From: G963422705 sp963422705
GTDB taxonomy: Bacteria; Poribacteria; WGA-4E; WGA-3G
Assembly (NCBI GenBank): GCA_963422705.1
Contig: OY730443.1
Span: forward strand, 2,170,001-2,234,000
Length of the DNA: 64,000 nucleotides
Reading direction: 5' to 3'
Made by a program: the position numbers and the translations under genes. Under the pieces are notes generated by a model. The model did not search any database. It saw only the letters and a program-made list of their open reading frames with translations, and was not told the DNA's origin. Positions 1-8,880 of the stretch are shown piece by piece (position 1 is the first letter of the stretch; each line of letters starts with the position of its first letter).

Positions 1-117
1 CGTAAAACTGCGTATCTTGAATTATACGGATTTCGCCAACAAAAGTCAACCGAAATTTCAGACGATGAGTTCTCTGTGAAAACTGCGCGCGAAATCGCAA
101 AACACCCACTAGGATAA
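1..117 (+). CDS. C-terminal end of an unidentified protein (5' end outside window)
   Basis: Frame 1 is open from the first base to a TAA at 115-117 and gives 38 residues rich in charged amino acids, ending in AKHPLG. I do not recognise the family. Codon use looks like that of the neighbours, but a chance open stretch of this size cannot be excluded because the upstream part is missing. Confidence 0.35.
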   Translation, partial: RKTAYLELYGFRQQKSTEISDDEFSVKTAREIAKHPLG

Positions 118-219
118 ACGCTTCTCTTGGATTTTCGCGTCGTACAGCTACCGAATACAACCCTACGAAAATGGCGATACCCAATTATCCCGAAGTTAAG
201 TGAAATTTGCTCATTTTTT

Positions 220-248
220 TTGACAAATTTTTGCTAATATTTTATAAT
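220..248 (+). promoter_or_regulatory. consensus sigma-70 promoter
   Basis: TTGACA at 220-225, a 17-base spacer and TATAAT at 243-248 form a perfect consensus promoter in an AT-rich stretch. It lies about 150 bases before the first of three tandem secreted-protein genes, so the transcript would have a long leader. I see no obvious riboswitch in that leader. Confidence 0.75.
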
Positions 249-395
249 ATGATAAGATAGCATCACGGAATATCCCAAATCCAAATCAGGACGGCACGAT
301 AACCCGTTAAATGCTACTTTCAGAACAACATTAATTATTTATTCTCGCGAATCCAATCTCGGATTCACGGAACATTACATGGAGGAAAAACTCAA

Positions 396-1229
396 ATGAA
401 AAAACTTATTCTGTTTATGATTGCAACCACACTGGTTTTTGGACTCGTTGTGAGCATCCAAGAACTTGCTATCGCACAAGGCAAAGTTAATCTCAAGGAT
501 GGGCCAATACCCGAGAAAGACTGGATGGCAAATCCCGGAGAAGCCGCTCTAAACGAAGACCATGCCAAAGTTAAGACATGGATTGCGAAGTGGTACGGGC
601 CAGATGGAAACTACGAAAATAACGGTGGATTCGCCGCTACCGCACCCAAAGACCTCATTGAGGAAGGGACAAACGGAAAACTGAACCAAGTCTCACTCTC
701 TACTGTTGAAGGACTCAGACTCACCCAAAGCGTTGACATGGACTGGAAAGCTGGAAACGGCGGAAAAAGAGGATGGACGGTCTTTGAACTCGACCCGGCC
801 AATACGAATAATATGACCCGGGAAGGACCCGGCGATAATATTGATACCTATGCAATTTGTGTGATTGATGCACCCAAGGATATGAAAGCCGTCATGTCAC
901 CCGCGCACGATGATCATGCGCAAATCTGGATTAACGGCGAGAAATGGTACAATAACGCTACATGGACAGGACACGTCCAACAGGTTGATTTCAATATTGA
1001 AGTCAACCTGCAAAAAGGGGCAAACGTTGTGCTTTATCGCGTCGGAGAATCCGGTGGGGATGATTATCTCAACCTCCACTTTGACGATAATACTCACAAG
1101 GTTGCCAAAATCTATCCCGACAAATCGAAGGACCAGAAGAGCTTCTTTGCCGAAGTCGCTGGCGTTTTAGATGTCAGCCCCGTTGGAAAGTTAGCTACCA
1201 CTTGGGCAGATATTAAGCAGAAGCGCTAA
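396..1229 (+). CDS. secreted beta-sandwich protein, paralog 1 of 3, with C-terminal tag
   Basis: This 277-residue protein has a Sec signal peptide (KK start, hydrophobic core, likely cleavage after AIA near residue 27). The middle and C-terminal parts (about 165-235) carry a block with DDHAQIWINGEKWYNN and, later, GANVVLYRVGESGG and LHFDD. This resembles galactose-binding or PA14-like jelly-roll modules that present ligand loops; that reading is inference. The last residues, KLATTWADIKQKR, match a tag found on other secreted proteins in this window. The start is set by GGAGG 10 bases upstream. Two paralogs follow directly. No catalytic motif is visible, so a structural or carbohydrate-binding role outside the cell is the safest guess. 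Confidence 0.85.
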   Translation: MKKLILFMIATTLVFGLVVSIQELAIAQGKVNLKDGPIPEKDWMANPGEAALNEDHAKVKTWIAKWYGPDGNYENNGGFAATAPKDLIEEGTNGKLNQVSLSTVEGLRLTQSVDMDWKAGNGGKRGWTVFELDPANTNNMTREGPGDNIDTYAICVIDAPKDMKAVMSPAHDDHAQIWINGEKWYNNATWTGHVQQVDFNIEVNLQKGANVVLYRVGESGGDDYLNLHFDDNTHKVAKIYPDKSKDQKSFFAEVAGVLDVSPVGKLATTWADIKQKR

Positions 1230-1236
1230 AAATCTA

Positions 1237-1295
1237 AGATACTGCCTGTCGTACCGACGGTTTTGGGTATCAAAAACTTACCACCGGCAGTATCT
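1237..1295 (+). terminator. inverted repeat between paralogs 1 and 2, possible terminator
   Basis: AGATACTGCC at 1237-1246 pairs perfectly with GGCAGTATCT at 1286-1295 across a 39-base loop. There is no clear U-tract, so it may be an attenuator or an mRNA-stabilising hairpin instead of a true terminator. Confidence 0.4.
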
Positions 1296-1349
1296 TCCAC
1301 TACGAATGAATCATGGAGAATTGCGACTCATCTATTTTAGGGGAACAAT

Positions 1350-2186
1350 ATGTACAAAACAGTCATGCGTATGGGGATATTTCAAACCGCGCTAATTTTG
1401 ATATGTGCACTCGGGATGACTACAATCGCGGCGGCACAAGGTAAAGTCAACATCGACGATGGGCCGATACCGGAGAAAGACTGGATGAAAAATCCCGGGG
1501 CAGCTGCCTTAAATGAAGACCATGCCAACGTTAAAACATGGATTACGAAGTGGTACGGTCCCGACGGGAACTATGAAAATAATGGAACCTTCCAAGTTTC
1601 TGGCCCGAAAGATTTGATTGATGCCGGGACAAACGGTAAACTGAACCAACCTCAACTTTCAACCGTCGCCGGCCTGAACCAGACCCGGACGATTAAGATG
1701 GGATGGCCGAAAAACAATGGGGGTACCCGCGAGTGGACTGTCTTTGAATTAAACCCGGCCGACGGCGATAATATGAACCGCGGTGGCCCGGTTGATAATA
1801 TTGATACCTACGGAATTATCGTTATTAACGCGCCAAAAGACATGAAAGCTGTCATGTCACCCGCGCACGATGACCATGCGCAAATCTGGATTAACGGTGA
1901 GAAATGGTATAATAATACCGCCTGGACAGGCGCAGCATTGCAAGTTGATTACAACATTGAGGTCGATTTGGAAAAAGGTGCGAACGTTTTACTCTACAGA
2001 GTCGGCGAATCCGGCGGCTCCGCATACATCAATCTCCACTTTGACGATAATACTCACAAGGCTGCCAAAATCTATCCCGACAAATCGAAGGACCAGAAGG
2101 GCTTCTTTGCCGAAGTCGCTGGCGTTTTAGATGTCAGCCCCGTTGGAAAGTTGGCTACCACTTGGGCAGATATTAAAAGGAAGTAA
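1350..2186 (+). CDS. secreted beta-sandwich protein, paralog 2 of 3, with C-terminal tag
   Basis: A 278-residue paralog of the preceding gene with the same order of elements: signal peptide (cleavage likely after IAAA before QGK), the GPIPEKDWM segment, the DDHAQIWINGEKWYNN block and the C-terminal KLATTWADIKRK. AGGGGAAC lies just before the ATG. The last 143 bases before the tail are almost identical to paralog 1 (3 differences), while the sequence just upstream is much more divergent, which suggests gene conversion. Function unknown; probably extracellular or surface-bound. Confidence 0.85.
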   Translation: MYKTVMRMGIFQTALILICALGMTTIAAAQGKVNIDDGPIPEKDWMKNPGAAALNEDHANVKTWITKWYGPDGNYENNGTFQVSGPKDLIDAGTNGKLNQPQLSTVAGLNQTRTIKMGWPKNNGGTREWTVFELNPADGDNMNRGGPVDNIDTYGIIVINAPKDMKAVMSPAHDDHAQIWINGEKWYNNTAWTGAALQVDYNIEVDLEKGANVLLYRVGESGGSAYINLHFDDNTHKAAKIYPDKSKDQKGFFAEVAGVLDVSPVGKLATTWADIKRK

Positions 2187-2248
2187 TAAATAGAGTACTC
2201 TCTAACTTTCAAGACGTTTCCCGATTGGTGGTAACAAGGAGAAAACTT

Positions 2249-2520
2249 ATGCACCCCGCTTCCAAAAATGTCCGGCGCCTCATCGGAATACGCTTTGTTA
2301 TCCTCACTAATCAGAACGGTATCGCCGGCGATTCGAAGCCAGTTACCGAACTCCCTACATCCACGACAGCCTTCACCACAGCGGTTGCAAATGATAACAT
2401 CTATCTCATCGGTGGAAGGGAACTAGGCCTGCGCGTGCGCCTAACAATGGAGGCAACCTCCACGTGAATCCAGAAGGAAACCTGACTACCCAATGGGCTA
2501 AACTCAAGAAAAACCCTTAA
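2249..2520 (+). pseudogene. decayed Kelch-type secreted protein with intact C-terminal tag
   Basis: An AAGGAG site precedes the ATG at 2249. The first frame encodes a Kelch-like segment (TTAFTTAVANDNIYLIGG, about 2366-2419) and stops at 2467. The +1-shifted frame, open through this zone, continues as NNGGNLHVNPEGNLTTQWAKLKKNP and stops at 2518-2520. The ending NLTTQWAKLKK is the same tag seen on the flanking secreted proteins. I read this as the remains of a longer Kelch propeller protein that lost its middle by deletion and has a frameshift near 2420-2460. A terminator-like palindrome follows immediately. Confidence 0.65.
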
Positions 2521-2525
2521 CCTAC

Positions 2526-2556
2526 TTTAACAAGAAAATTTTCTTGTTAAATTTTT
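2526..2556 (+). terminator. 26-bp perfect palindrome followed by T-run
   Basis: Two 13-base arms (TTTAACAAGAAAA and its complement) abut at 2526-2551 and are followed by a T-rich run. This is a rho-independent terminator for the decayed gene or for the paralog cluster, and it insulates the third paralog. Confidence 0.75.
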
Positions 2557-2630
2557 ATCTGCATGTTATCATTTAAAAGTTGTTTTAAACACTCAAATTT
2601 ATTTGATTCACTGAAAGGAGTAAAATTCAG

Positions 2631-3461
2631 ATGAAAAGAATTCTTGATATTACTTTCACAACTACGATAGTTTTCACGTTTCTAATTGCCATGTCGCATC
2701 TTGCTATCGCGCAAGGCGTTGTTAATATCACGGGCGGTCCCCTAGCGGAAGACGCCCTTATGGAAAATCCAACGGAAACCGCGTTGGATGAAGATCATAG
2801 CGATGTTGAAACTTGGATTACGAAGTGGTACGGCCCGGACGGTAATTATGAAGATAACGGAACATTCCAGGTTTCGGGTCCCATTGATTTAATTCACGAA
2901 GGGAGTGGTGGGGCTCTTGATCAAGTCTCGCTCTCAACCCTTGATGGGCTTCTTCAAACGGAAACCATTGATATGGAATGGGGAGACGAACACGGCGGAA
3001 CCAGAGCCTGGACAGTTTTTGAAATCGACCCGACTGATGGCGATAATATGAATCGTGATGGCCCCGTTGATAATTTGGATACTTATGCGATTATCGTTAT
3101 CGATGCCCCGGAAGACATGACTTCGGTGATGTCCCCCGCGCATGATGATCATGCGCAAATCTGGATTAATGGCGAGAAGTGGTACAATAATACCGCATGG
3201 ACAGGTGCGGCAACACAAGTCGATTTCAACATTGAAGTGGAACTGCAGAAGGGAGCGAACGTTGTGCTCTACCGCTGTGGGGAAAGTGGCGGTTCCGCCT
3301 ACTTTAACTTGCACTTTGATGATGCGACACACAGCGCTGCCACCATCTACCCTAACGCAGCAACCGACAAGCAGAGTTTCTTTGAAGAAATTTTGCCCTT
3401 AACTGCCGTTGAAGCGCGCGGTAAGCTGACAACCACTTGGGCAGATATGAAACGCAAGTAA
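2631..3461 (+). CDS. secreted beta-sandwich protein, paralog 3 of 3, with C-terminal tag
   Basis: This 276-residue protein is the most divergent of the three tandem copies. It is more acidic (many Lys to Asp/Glu changes), which is common in proteins exposed to sea water. It keeps the signal peptide (cleavage after AIA), the block DDHAQIWINGEKWYNN and the GANVVLYRCGESGG segment, with a Cys replacing the Val of the other copies. It ends in KLTTTWADMKRK. AAAGGAG stands 12 bases before the ATG. Strong terminators on both sides suggest it is transcribed alone. Function not known. Confidence 0.85.
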   Translation: MKRILDITFTTTIVFTFLIAMSHLAIAQGVVNITGGPLAEDALMENPTETALDEDHSDVETWITKWYGPDGNYEDNGTFQVSGPIDLIHEGSGGALDQVSLSTLDGLLQTETIDMEWGDEHGGTRAWTVFEIDPTDGDNMNRDGPVDNLDTYAIIVIDAPEDMTSVMSPAHDDHAQIWINGEKWYNNTAWTGAATQVDFNIEVELQKGANVVLYRCGESGGSAYFNLHFDDATHSAATIYPNAATDKQSFFEEILPLTAVEARGKLTTTWADMKRK

Positions 3462-3492
3462 GGCGTAGTTCTTACGTTTTTTGCGAATTATC

Positions 3493-3550
3493 AAAACTTG
3501 GCGGGGTGTCGTCCCACGATAGGTGATAACCCGCCAAGTTTTCTTTTCTT
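3493..3550 (+). terminator. rho-independent terminator after the paralog cluster
   Basis: AAAACTTGGCGGG (3493-3505) pairs with CCCGCCAAGTTTT (3530-3542) as a perfect 13-bp stem with a 24-base loop, followed by CTTTTCTT. Confidence 0.85.
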
Positions 3551-3704
3551 CCCACTTCCTTTATTCTATACAGTGCAAAATAGGGTAGTTTCGTTGTACG
3601 AAATCCCGAGTCTCCTTTGTAGGAATGAGCTCCCGGTTTCGACTACCTCGACAAATCCACGAAAATATCACAAACGAAATGTCCGTACGGTTTAAAATGA
3701 AACC

Positions 3705-3734
3705 TTTACAAGGCGCAGCCGTCTCGTGTATAAT
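3705..3734 (+). promoter_or_regulatory. sigma-70 promoter placing the start site at the ATG of the TPR gene
   Basis: TTTACA at 3705-3710, an 18-base spacer and TATAAT at 3729-3734. The expected transcription start, 6-7 bases further on, coincides with the ATG at 3741, which has no Shine-Dalgarno sequence. This predicts a leaderless mRNA. Confidence 0.6.
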
Positions 3735-3740
3735 AATAGC

Positions 3741-4349
3741 ATGTCAAATAAAATATTCGCTTATTCACTCGTACTTATCTGTGTCCTCATTCTCAGCGGG
3801 TGGATTGGAAGTTGGCACCGTGCAATGAAAACGGGCACGGAGGCTTATCAGCGCGGCAACTACGATGCTGCCCTCGAGGCCTTCCAGGAGGCAACGTTCC
3901 AGAAACCTGAAAACATTTCCGCGCGTTATAATCTTGGAACCGCCCTCTACAAAAAAGGCAGGTTTAAAGAAGCAGTACAAGCCTTTCAGAAAGCCCTCTC
4001 AACCGACGATATAGATAACCAAGCCTCCGCCTATTACAATTTAGGGAACGCGCAATTCCAAACGGGTGACTTAACCAAAGCGATTGAATCTTACCGGCAT
4101 TCACTACGGTTACAACCGACATGGCCGGATGTGAGGCATAACCTTGAACTCGCACTCCAGCGAATACAGCAGCAACCGACCGGTCAAACGGGAAAGCAAC
4201 CGCAACGAAAACCGACAAAAAATGGCAAAATTTCTAAATTTGACGGAAAAAGTCGCTTGAAACAGCTGACTGAGAACGAAAACAGAATTCGCCAAAAGTT
4301 ATTAAAACAGCAACTGAAAACGGGATATCGTAGAGAAACAGATTGGTAA
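3741..4349 (+). CDS. membrane-anchored TPR protein (BatE/BatC-like)
   Basis: The 202-residue protein begins with an N-terminal membrane anchor (FAYSLVLICVLILSGWIGSW), then at least three tetratricopeptide repeats (about residues 30-135; typical YNLGTALYKKGRFKEAVQAFQKAL) and a charged Lys/Gln-rich tail. TPR proteins of this build stand next to batD in Bat (Bacteroides aerotolerance) operons, and a BatD-like gene follows after 41 bases. The ATG at 3741 was chosen over an upstream in-frame GTG at 3726 because the promoter's -10 box overlaps that GTG. Presumed role: scaffold in a periplasmic or envelope stress complex. Confidence 0.75.
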   Translation: MSNKIFAYSLVLICVLILSGWIGSWHRAMKTGTEAYQRGNYDAALEAFQEATFQKPENISARYNLGTALYKKGRFKEAVQAFQKALSTDDIDNQASAYYNLGNAQFQTGDLTKAIESYRHSLRLQPTWPDVRHNLELALQRIQQQPTGQTGKQPQRKPTKNGKISKFDGKSRLKQLTENENRIRQKLLKQQLKTGYRRETDW

Positions 4350-4390
4350 CCGATGGTATAACGTAACCATTTTTCCACGGTAAACGCAAT

Positions 4391-6070
4391 ATGACATGCC
4401 CGCAACCGGATGGTAACCGGAAACCACTATTCCGTCCATATAAAAAAATTATCCAGCTGCTCATTGCTCACACCCTCCTCCTTTTACATTTTGCGATTGT
4501 CTCTAAATGTGGTTTCGCGGCTGAACCGAATCCTGTCAACGTTGATGTCACTGCCATCGTCAAACCGAGACACATCCAGTTTACCGAAAAAGCGATTTTG
4601 GCACTCAGTATGTCCGGAAACACGTTCATTGAACATATTGATACGCCGATTTTCAACTTTCTTCCGACGTTTATTGCCGTCCCGCTCCGTTCTTCCAGCA
4701 CCCCCCGTCTGGAGCAAGATAAAATCGCCGTCTCTATGGCGTGGTATTATGAACTCATCCCTCAGGAGATTGGCGATTTTTCCCTCTCTGATATCCGGTT
4801 TTCTTACCAAGGTACTTCCTATTTCGCAAATCCGGGGAGCATCCGCGTCAGTGGAGTAAACACCTATATTGACGCCTCAACAGGGGGTACGCATACCGTA
4901 GCGGCAAAAGTAACCTCACAAACCGTCTATCTGAATCAAGAGGTTACCTATACATTCCGTTATCTCTATACAACGATTCTTCCGACTCGCGAAGAACCCA
5001 TCCCAATTTTGCCCCCGTTCCCCGATTGTTTAGTCGAAGAACTCCCATCACTCGGCAACCAAACCGAGCAAATTGGGAGGCAGCGGTTCTGGGTACAAAC
5101 ACATCAACGCCGACTCTATCCACAAAAGACGGGTACGATTGTGATTGAACCTGCGTCAATTAGACTCCTTCTCAAGCACGGTTCCAAAACCTTAAAAACG
5201 GAATCGCTTAGGCTCAAGGTGCAGTCTCTCCCACAGATAGGCAAACCGGAAGGCTTCACGGGTGCAGTCGGCGAATACCAACTCACCGCCCACGTCGACA
5301 GGGGCGTTGTCGAAGCCGGTAGCGCATTCTCACTAACCCTACATATTGCTGGACAAGGCAATATGCGAACCGTTATCCCGCCGAAACTGCCACCAATCCC
5401 TGGCGTCGTTATCAACGGCCCGACTCGTGCGGAGGCAGCCATACCGCAAAACCACGTTTACGTCTACGCCCTGATTCCGTCACGCGTAGGAACGTTCAAG
5501 ATACCAACAATTAAATATCCGTATTGGCATCCGCAACGCCGTGCGTACCAAATCACACAAACCGCACCAATTCCGCTTACCGTCCTTCCAAAACCGAACA
5601 CCGACGTTTCTTCGGATGATACGGAATGGAATCCTTGGTTATTCCTGTTAGCGCTCCCGATTTTTATCGGTGTTGCGATAGGCGGCTATCTCTGGTACCG
5701 GGTCAAATTCAAACCAGAAGAATCAGGAAATGCAGAGTGCCCGCCGGATGTGCAAGTCGTCGCTGCGATTAGGGCACTTGAAAGTAAAACGACGCAAAAC
5801 GCGTCCGAATTCGGCAATACCCTCGCGCAAACCGTATATCAGTACCTCGAATTGGAGATTCGCCTCACGCAACGCAACACAACCGGTATACGTCAGGCGG
5901 GTGCACAAGCGGGCCTCCGTGCCCCAATTTTAGATGAGTTGATAGAGATTCTAACGCAATGCGATTACTATCGATTTTCCCCCGCACCGATTTCCGCCGA
6001 AGTACGACAAGCGCTCATTTCCCGTGTCGAAGCGGTAATTTACGATATAGCAAGAATTCAAAAATCATAA
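4391..6070 (+). CDS. batD: BatD-like protein (oxygen tolerance family)
   Basis: This 559-residue protein has a signal peptide (hydrophobic stretch 19-38, ending near GFAAEP), a long beta-rich periplasmic part with the repeated pattern VTAxVxxxxVxLNQEVTYTFRY typical of BatD, one C-terminal transmembrane helix (WLFLLALPIFIGVAIGGYLWY, about 417-437) and a cytosolic helical tail. BatD proteins act with von Willebrand-domain proteins BatA/BatB in an envelope complex linked to oxidative stress. BatA, BatB and the MoxR ATPase are not in this window, so the cluster is partial or split. The 5' end carries no strong ribosome site, suggesting coupling to the TPR gene. Confidence 0.8.
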   Translation: MTCPQPDGNRKPLFRPYKKIIQLLIAHTLLLLHFAIVSKCGFAAEPNPVNVDVTAIVKPRHIQFTEKAILALSMSGNTFIEHIDTPIFNFLPTFIAVPLRSSSTPRLEQDKIAVSMAWYYELIPQEIGDFSLSDIRFSYQGTSYFANPGSIRVSGVNTYIDASTGGTHTVAAKVTSQTVYLNQEVTYTFRYLYTTILPTREEPIPILPPFPDCLVEELPSLGNQTEQIGRQRFWVQTHQRRLYPQKTGTIVIEPASIRLLLKHGSKTLKTESLRLKVQSLPQIGKPEGFTGAVGEYQLTAHVDRGVVEAGSAFSLTLHIAGQGNMRTVIPPKLPPIPGVVINGPTRAEAAIPQNHVYVYALIPSRVGTFKIPTIKYPYWHPQRRAYQITQTAPIPLTVLPKPNTDVSSDDTEWNPWLFLLALPIFIGVAIGGYLWYRVKFKPEESGNAECPPDVQVVAAIRALESKTTQNASEFGNTLAQTVYQYLELEIRLTQRNTTGIRQAGAQAGLRAPILDELIEILTQCDYYRFSPAPISAEVRQALISRVEAVIYDIARIQKS

Positions 6071-6106
6071 ATGGCTCATGCAATCCATAGAAAGGAGCGC
6101 AACAAA

Positions 6107-6643
6107 ATGGATATCTCTTCAATCTTTTCACAGTTAATCGAGTGGTTCCACCTCTTGGTTCTCTGGTTACATGTCATCGCTGCCGTTGTCTGGATAGGCG
6201 GCAACCTCATCCTTGCCCTTGTCATCGTCCCGTACTTCAAGAAGACACTTCCCCCTGTTCAACGAATTCAACTCTTGACACAGATAGGTAAACGTTTTGA
6301 GCCGATTGTCTGGGGCTGTATCATTGTCCTATTTTTTACCGGCATTTTCAACATCTTCAATGTAATTTCCTTCAACACACCTACTGAAGTACTGGCTCCT
6401 TTCATGCGAACGTTGTTTATTAAACTCATGCTCTTCATCATCCTAATTATTCTCACTGCCTTGCACGGATTTATTTTCGGGCCAAAGCTTGCTGCTGCGA
6501 TTGAAACCCTGGAACCAAGTTTAGAGGAATTCCCCCCTGAAGTCGCCCGGCTCCGGGCCAGAATGTCGATGGTATCGAGTTTAATGGGAGTTGTGTCCCT
6601 ACTCATCCTATTGGCAGCGGTTGCATTACGAATGGGAATCTAA
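6107..6643 (+). CDS. CopD-family integral membrane protein
   Basis: A 178-residue protein with about four transmembrane helices. The first carries LHVIAAVVWIGGNL, the signature of CopD/DUF2269-type proteins, whose histidines are thought to bind copper or heme. The ATG at 6107 follows AAAGGAG at 6091; an in-frame ATG at 6071 has no ribosome site. It begins 36 bases after the BatD-like gene, so it is probably in the same operon. The exact substrate is unknown. Confidence 0.7.
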   Translation: MDISSIFSQLIEWFHLLVLWLHVIAAVVWIGGNLILALVIVPYFKKTLPPVQRIQLLTQIGKRFEPIVWGCIIVLFFTGIFNIFNVISFNTPTEVLAPFMRTLFIKLMLFIILIILTALHGFIFGPKLAAAIETLEPSLEEFPPEVARLRARMSMVSSLMGVVSLLILLAAVALRMGI

Positions 6644-6662
6644 TTTTTTACAGAAAATCTCT

Positions 6663-8657
6663 ATGCGACTGTCCTCCACGACGCAATTTCGGGGTTTTGA
6701 GCCAGCCGGCATGACGTCGCACCCCTCACATTCCGTGGTGAGCGGGCTCACAGTCCGGAGCGTCCTCATCGGCATCGTTGCTGTTACATGCCAATGCCTT
6801 GTCACCCCTTACAACGACTTCCTCATCGGTGGCACCTATCTTGCGGGTAACCATCTGCCCATTGCTGTTGTCTTCACACTCTCAATTTTCGTATTAGGGG
6901 TTAATGTCCTTATCAAAAAGGCGAAACCCGGTGCAGAATTGCGAAGCCCGGAACTTCTTGTTATCTGGGGGATGATGCTGGTAGCGTCAGGTATCCCTTC
7001 TTCAGGGTTAATGCGATACCTGATTCCTCTGTCTGTGAGCCCGTTTTACTTCGCAACGCCAGAAAACGAATGGGCGACTCTGTTTCATCAACATCTCCCG
7101 GATTGGATGGTTGTCAGCGACGCGAAAGCGGTTTTCTACTTCTATGAACAGTTGCCGGATGGGAATAGCATCCCCTGGATGGCTTGGGTAAAGCCTATTC
7201 TTTCTTGGAGTGCGTTTGTGCTAACTTTCTATTTTGTTACCATCTGCTGGACTGTCCTCCTCCGAAAACAGTGGGTAGAACACGAACGTTTTACATTTCC
7301 GCTCGTCCAATTGCCTGTAGAAATGCTTCAATCCGCAACCAGCGGTTCCCTTTTAAACCGTTTCTTTAAGTCCCCTTTGATGTGGTGCGGTTTTACAATA
7401 CCGGTTATATTGCATGGGTTGAGGGGATTACACCTTTACTTTCCTGCGATTCCCAGTCCGTCAGTCTATTTTCCGCTTGCCAAATTCTTTACCGAAAAAC
7501 CACTTTCTGCTTTGGCCTGGTGGCCCCCGGTTAATTTCTTCATTTATCCTTCAGTGATTGCTGTTGTCTACCTGCTTACCCTTGAAATTTCGTTTAGCTT
7601 CTGGTTTTTCTTTTTGCTGGGAAGGATGGAGACGGTACTTATCTATGCAACCGGGTCAAAAATCAATCAGTGGAATTTTCATCAAAATCAGCAGATGGGT
7701 GGATTCCTTGTTTTCATTGCCTTGATTTTGTGGAGCGGTAAGCGTCATTTTGGCCGGGCGTTCGCAACCGTTTTTAGGCGAACTGAGATAAATGATGCTA
7801 CCGAACCTCTTCCTTACAGGTGGGCGGCTCTCGGCTTAATTCTCGGCATACTGGCACTTACCCTTATCTGTACCAGCGCGGGGATGAGTTTCTGGGTAGC
7901 GCTCTTCATCCTAACACTCTTCCTAGGACTAACAACGGTGATGACGTGGATGGTTGCCAATGGTGGCTTACTGTTCGTGCTATACTCCTTCTTACCCGGA
8001 GAGTACCTAATAACGCTTTTTGGTAGTTCACGAATTAACGCCCCGAGTTGGACGCTTCTCGCGTATGAACGGGTTTTGATGTTTGATATGCGGGAAATCC
8101 TGATGCCGAGCGTCATGAATAATTTTAAATTGGCAGAGCCGATGCGTCTCAAACAACGTCCTTTCCTAGTCGCGATGGGGGCAGCCATCGTGCTGGCAAT
8201 CGGTATTTCCTACTATTCGTCAATTGAGCTGGCTTACAGGCACGGTGCACTCAATTTGCAACACTGGACATATATGATTTCGGCGAAACATCCATTTAAT
8301 CGGCTCACCGGCATTTTACAGCATCCCAAAGGAATTGAGTTTGAAAGGATTGGCTCATTTATTTTCGGCGGCGCCGCAATGTTTGGTATGTTCTGGTTGC
8401 GTCAGCATTATCTCTGGTGGAAATTGCATCCTATCGGCTCCGTGATGATGACAAGTTATGCGACTTACTGTTTTTGGGGCTCATTTTTTATCGGGTGGTT
8501 TCTGAAATATACCGTTCTCAAATTTGGCGGTGTTGCCTATTATCGTAAACTCCGCCCCCTCGTCTTAGGCGTTGTCTTAGGAGAATGCTTCATTGGCGGC
8601 ATTTGGATTATCGTCGGATTGATGACGGGTATTGGGTATCGCTTATTGCCCGGCTAA
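6663..8657 (+). CDS. large multi-pass membrane protein, DUF6785/DUF6784-like
   Basis: The 664-residue protein has 12 or more hydrophobic segments spread over its whole length. Segments such as TPYNDFLIGGTYLAGNHLP near the N-terminus and the long cytosolic or periplasmic loop with WVEHERFTFPLVQLP look like the DUF6785 family found in Planctomycetes and Poribacteria, distantly like oligopeptide (OPT) transporters. That relation is from memory and not certain. The ATG at 6663 begins 19 bases after the CopD-like gene; an upstream in-frame ATG at 6591 would overlap that gene. Probably a transporter of unknown substrate. Confidence 0.6.
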   Translation: MRLSSTTQFRGFEPAGMTSHPSHSVVSGLTVRSVLIGIVAVTCQCLVTPYNDFLIGGTYLAGNHLPIAVVFTLSIFVLGVNVLIKKAKPGAELRSPELLVIWGMMLVASGIPSSGLMRYLIPLSVSPFYFATPENEWATLFHQHLPDWMVVSDAKAVFYFYEQLPDGNSIPWMAWVKPILSWSAFVLTFYFVTICWTVLLRKQWVEHERFTFPLVQLPVEMLQSATSGSLLNRFFKSPLMWCGFTIPVILHGLRGLHLYFPAIPSPSVYFPLAKFFTEKPLSALAWWPPVNFFIYPSVIAVVYLLTLEISFSFWFFFLLGRMETVLIYATGSKINQWNFHQNQQMGGFLVFIALILWSGKRHFGRAFATVFRRTEINDATEPLPYRWAALGLILGILALTLICTSAGMSFWVALFILTLFLGLTTVMTWMVANGGLLFVLYSFLPGEYLITLFGSSRINAPSWTLLAYERVLMFDMREILMPSVMNNFKLAEPMRLKQRPFLVAMGAAIVLAIGISYYSSIELAYRHGALNLQHWTYMISAKHPFNRLTGILQHPKGIEFERIGSFIFGGAAMFGMFWLRQHYLWWKLHPIGSVMMTSYATYCFWGSFFIGWFLKYTVLKFGGVAYYRKLRPLVLGVVLGECFIGGIWIIVGLMTGIGYRLLPG

Positions 8658-8694
8658 AACTATCAGGCGCGTCATTTTTGTAAATGATGTTTAA

Positions 8695-8880
8695 GAAGTT
8701 AACCGCGTCCTGAGAAATCATCCCAACGCTTATGAACTTGAAGCGTGGCGACGCATTTTGGAAACGCACAACAGGGACAGAGTGGTGTTCGGATATTCCT
8801 CACTTAATTTTGAAATTCCTAGATTGAATTTTTTCACAAGCTTCCCCGTAACGCGCGATATTTCTCGTTTACTGTTTTGA
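8695..8880 (+). pseudogene. open fragment without start codon, possible gene remnant
   Basis: The 383-base gap at 8658-9040 contains one stretch that looks coding: after a TAA at 8692-8694 the frame stays open to a TGA at 8878-8880 and reads RNHPNAYELEAWRRILETHN, then a further 30-odd residues. There is no ATG, GTG or TTG near its beginning and no ribosome site. It may be the tail of a TPR or glycosyltransferase-like gene that was deleted. The rest of the gap holds a promoter. Confidence 0.3.

Noticed and set aside
3726..3740. GTG start five codons upstream for the TPR protein
   Set aside because: It overlaps the -10 box of the promoter, so it would not be part of the transcript.
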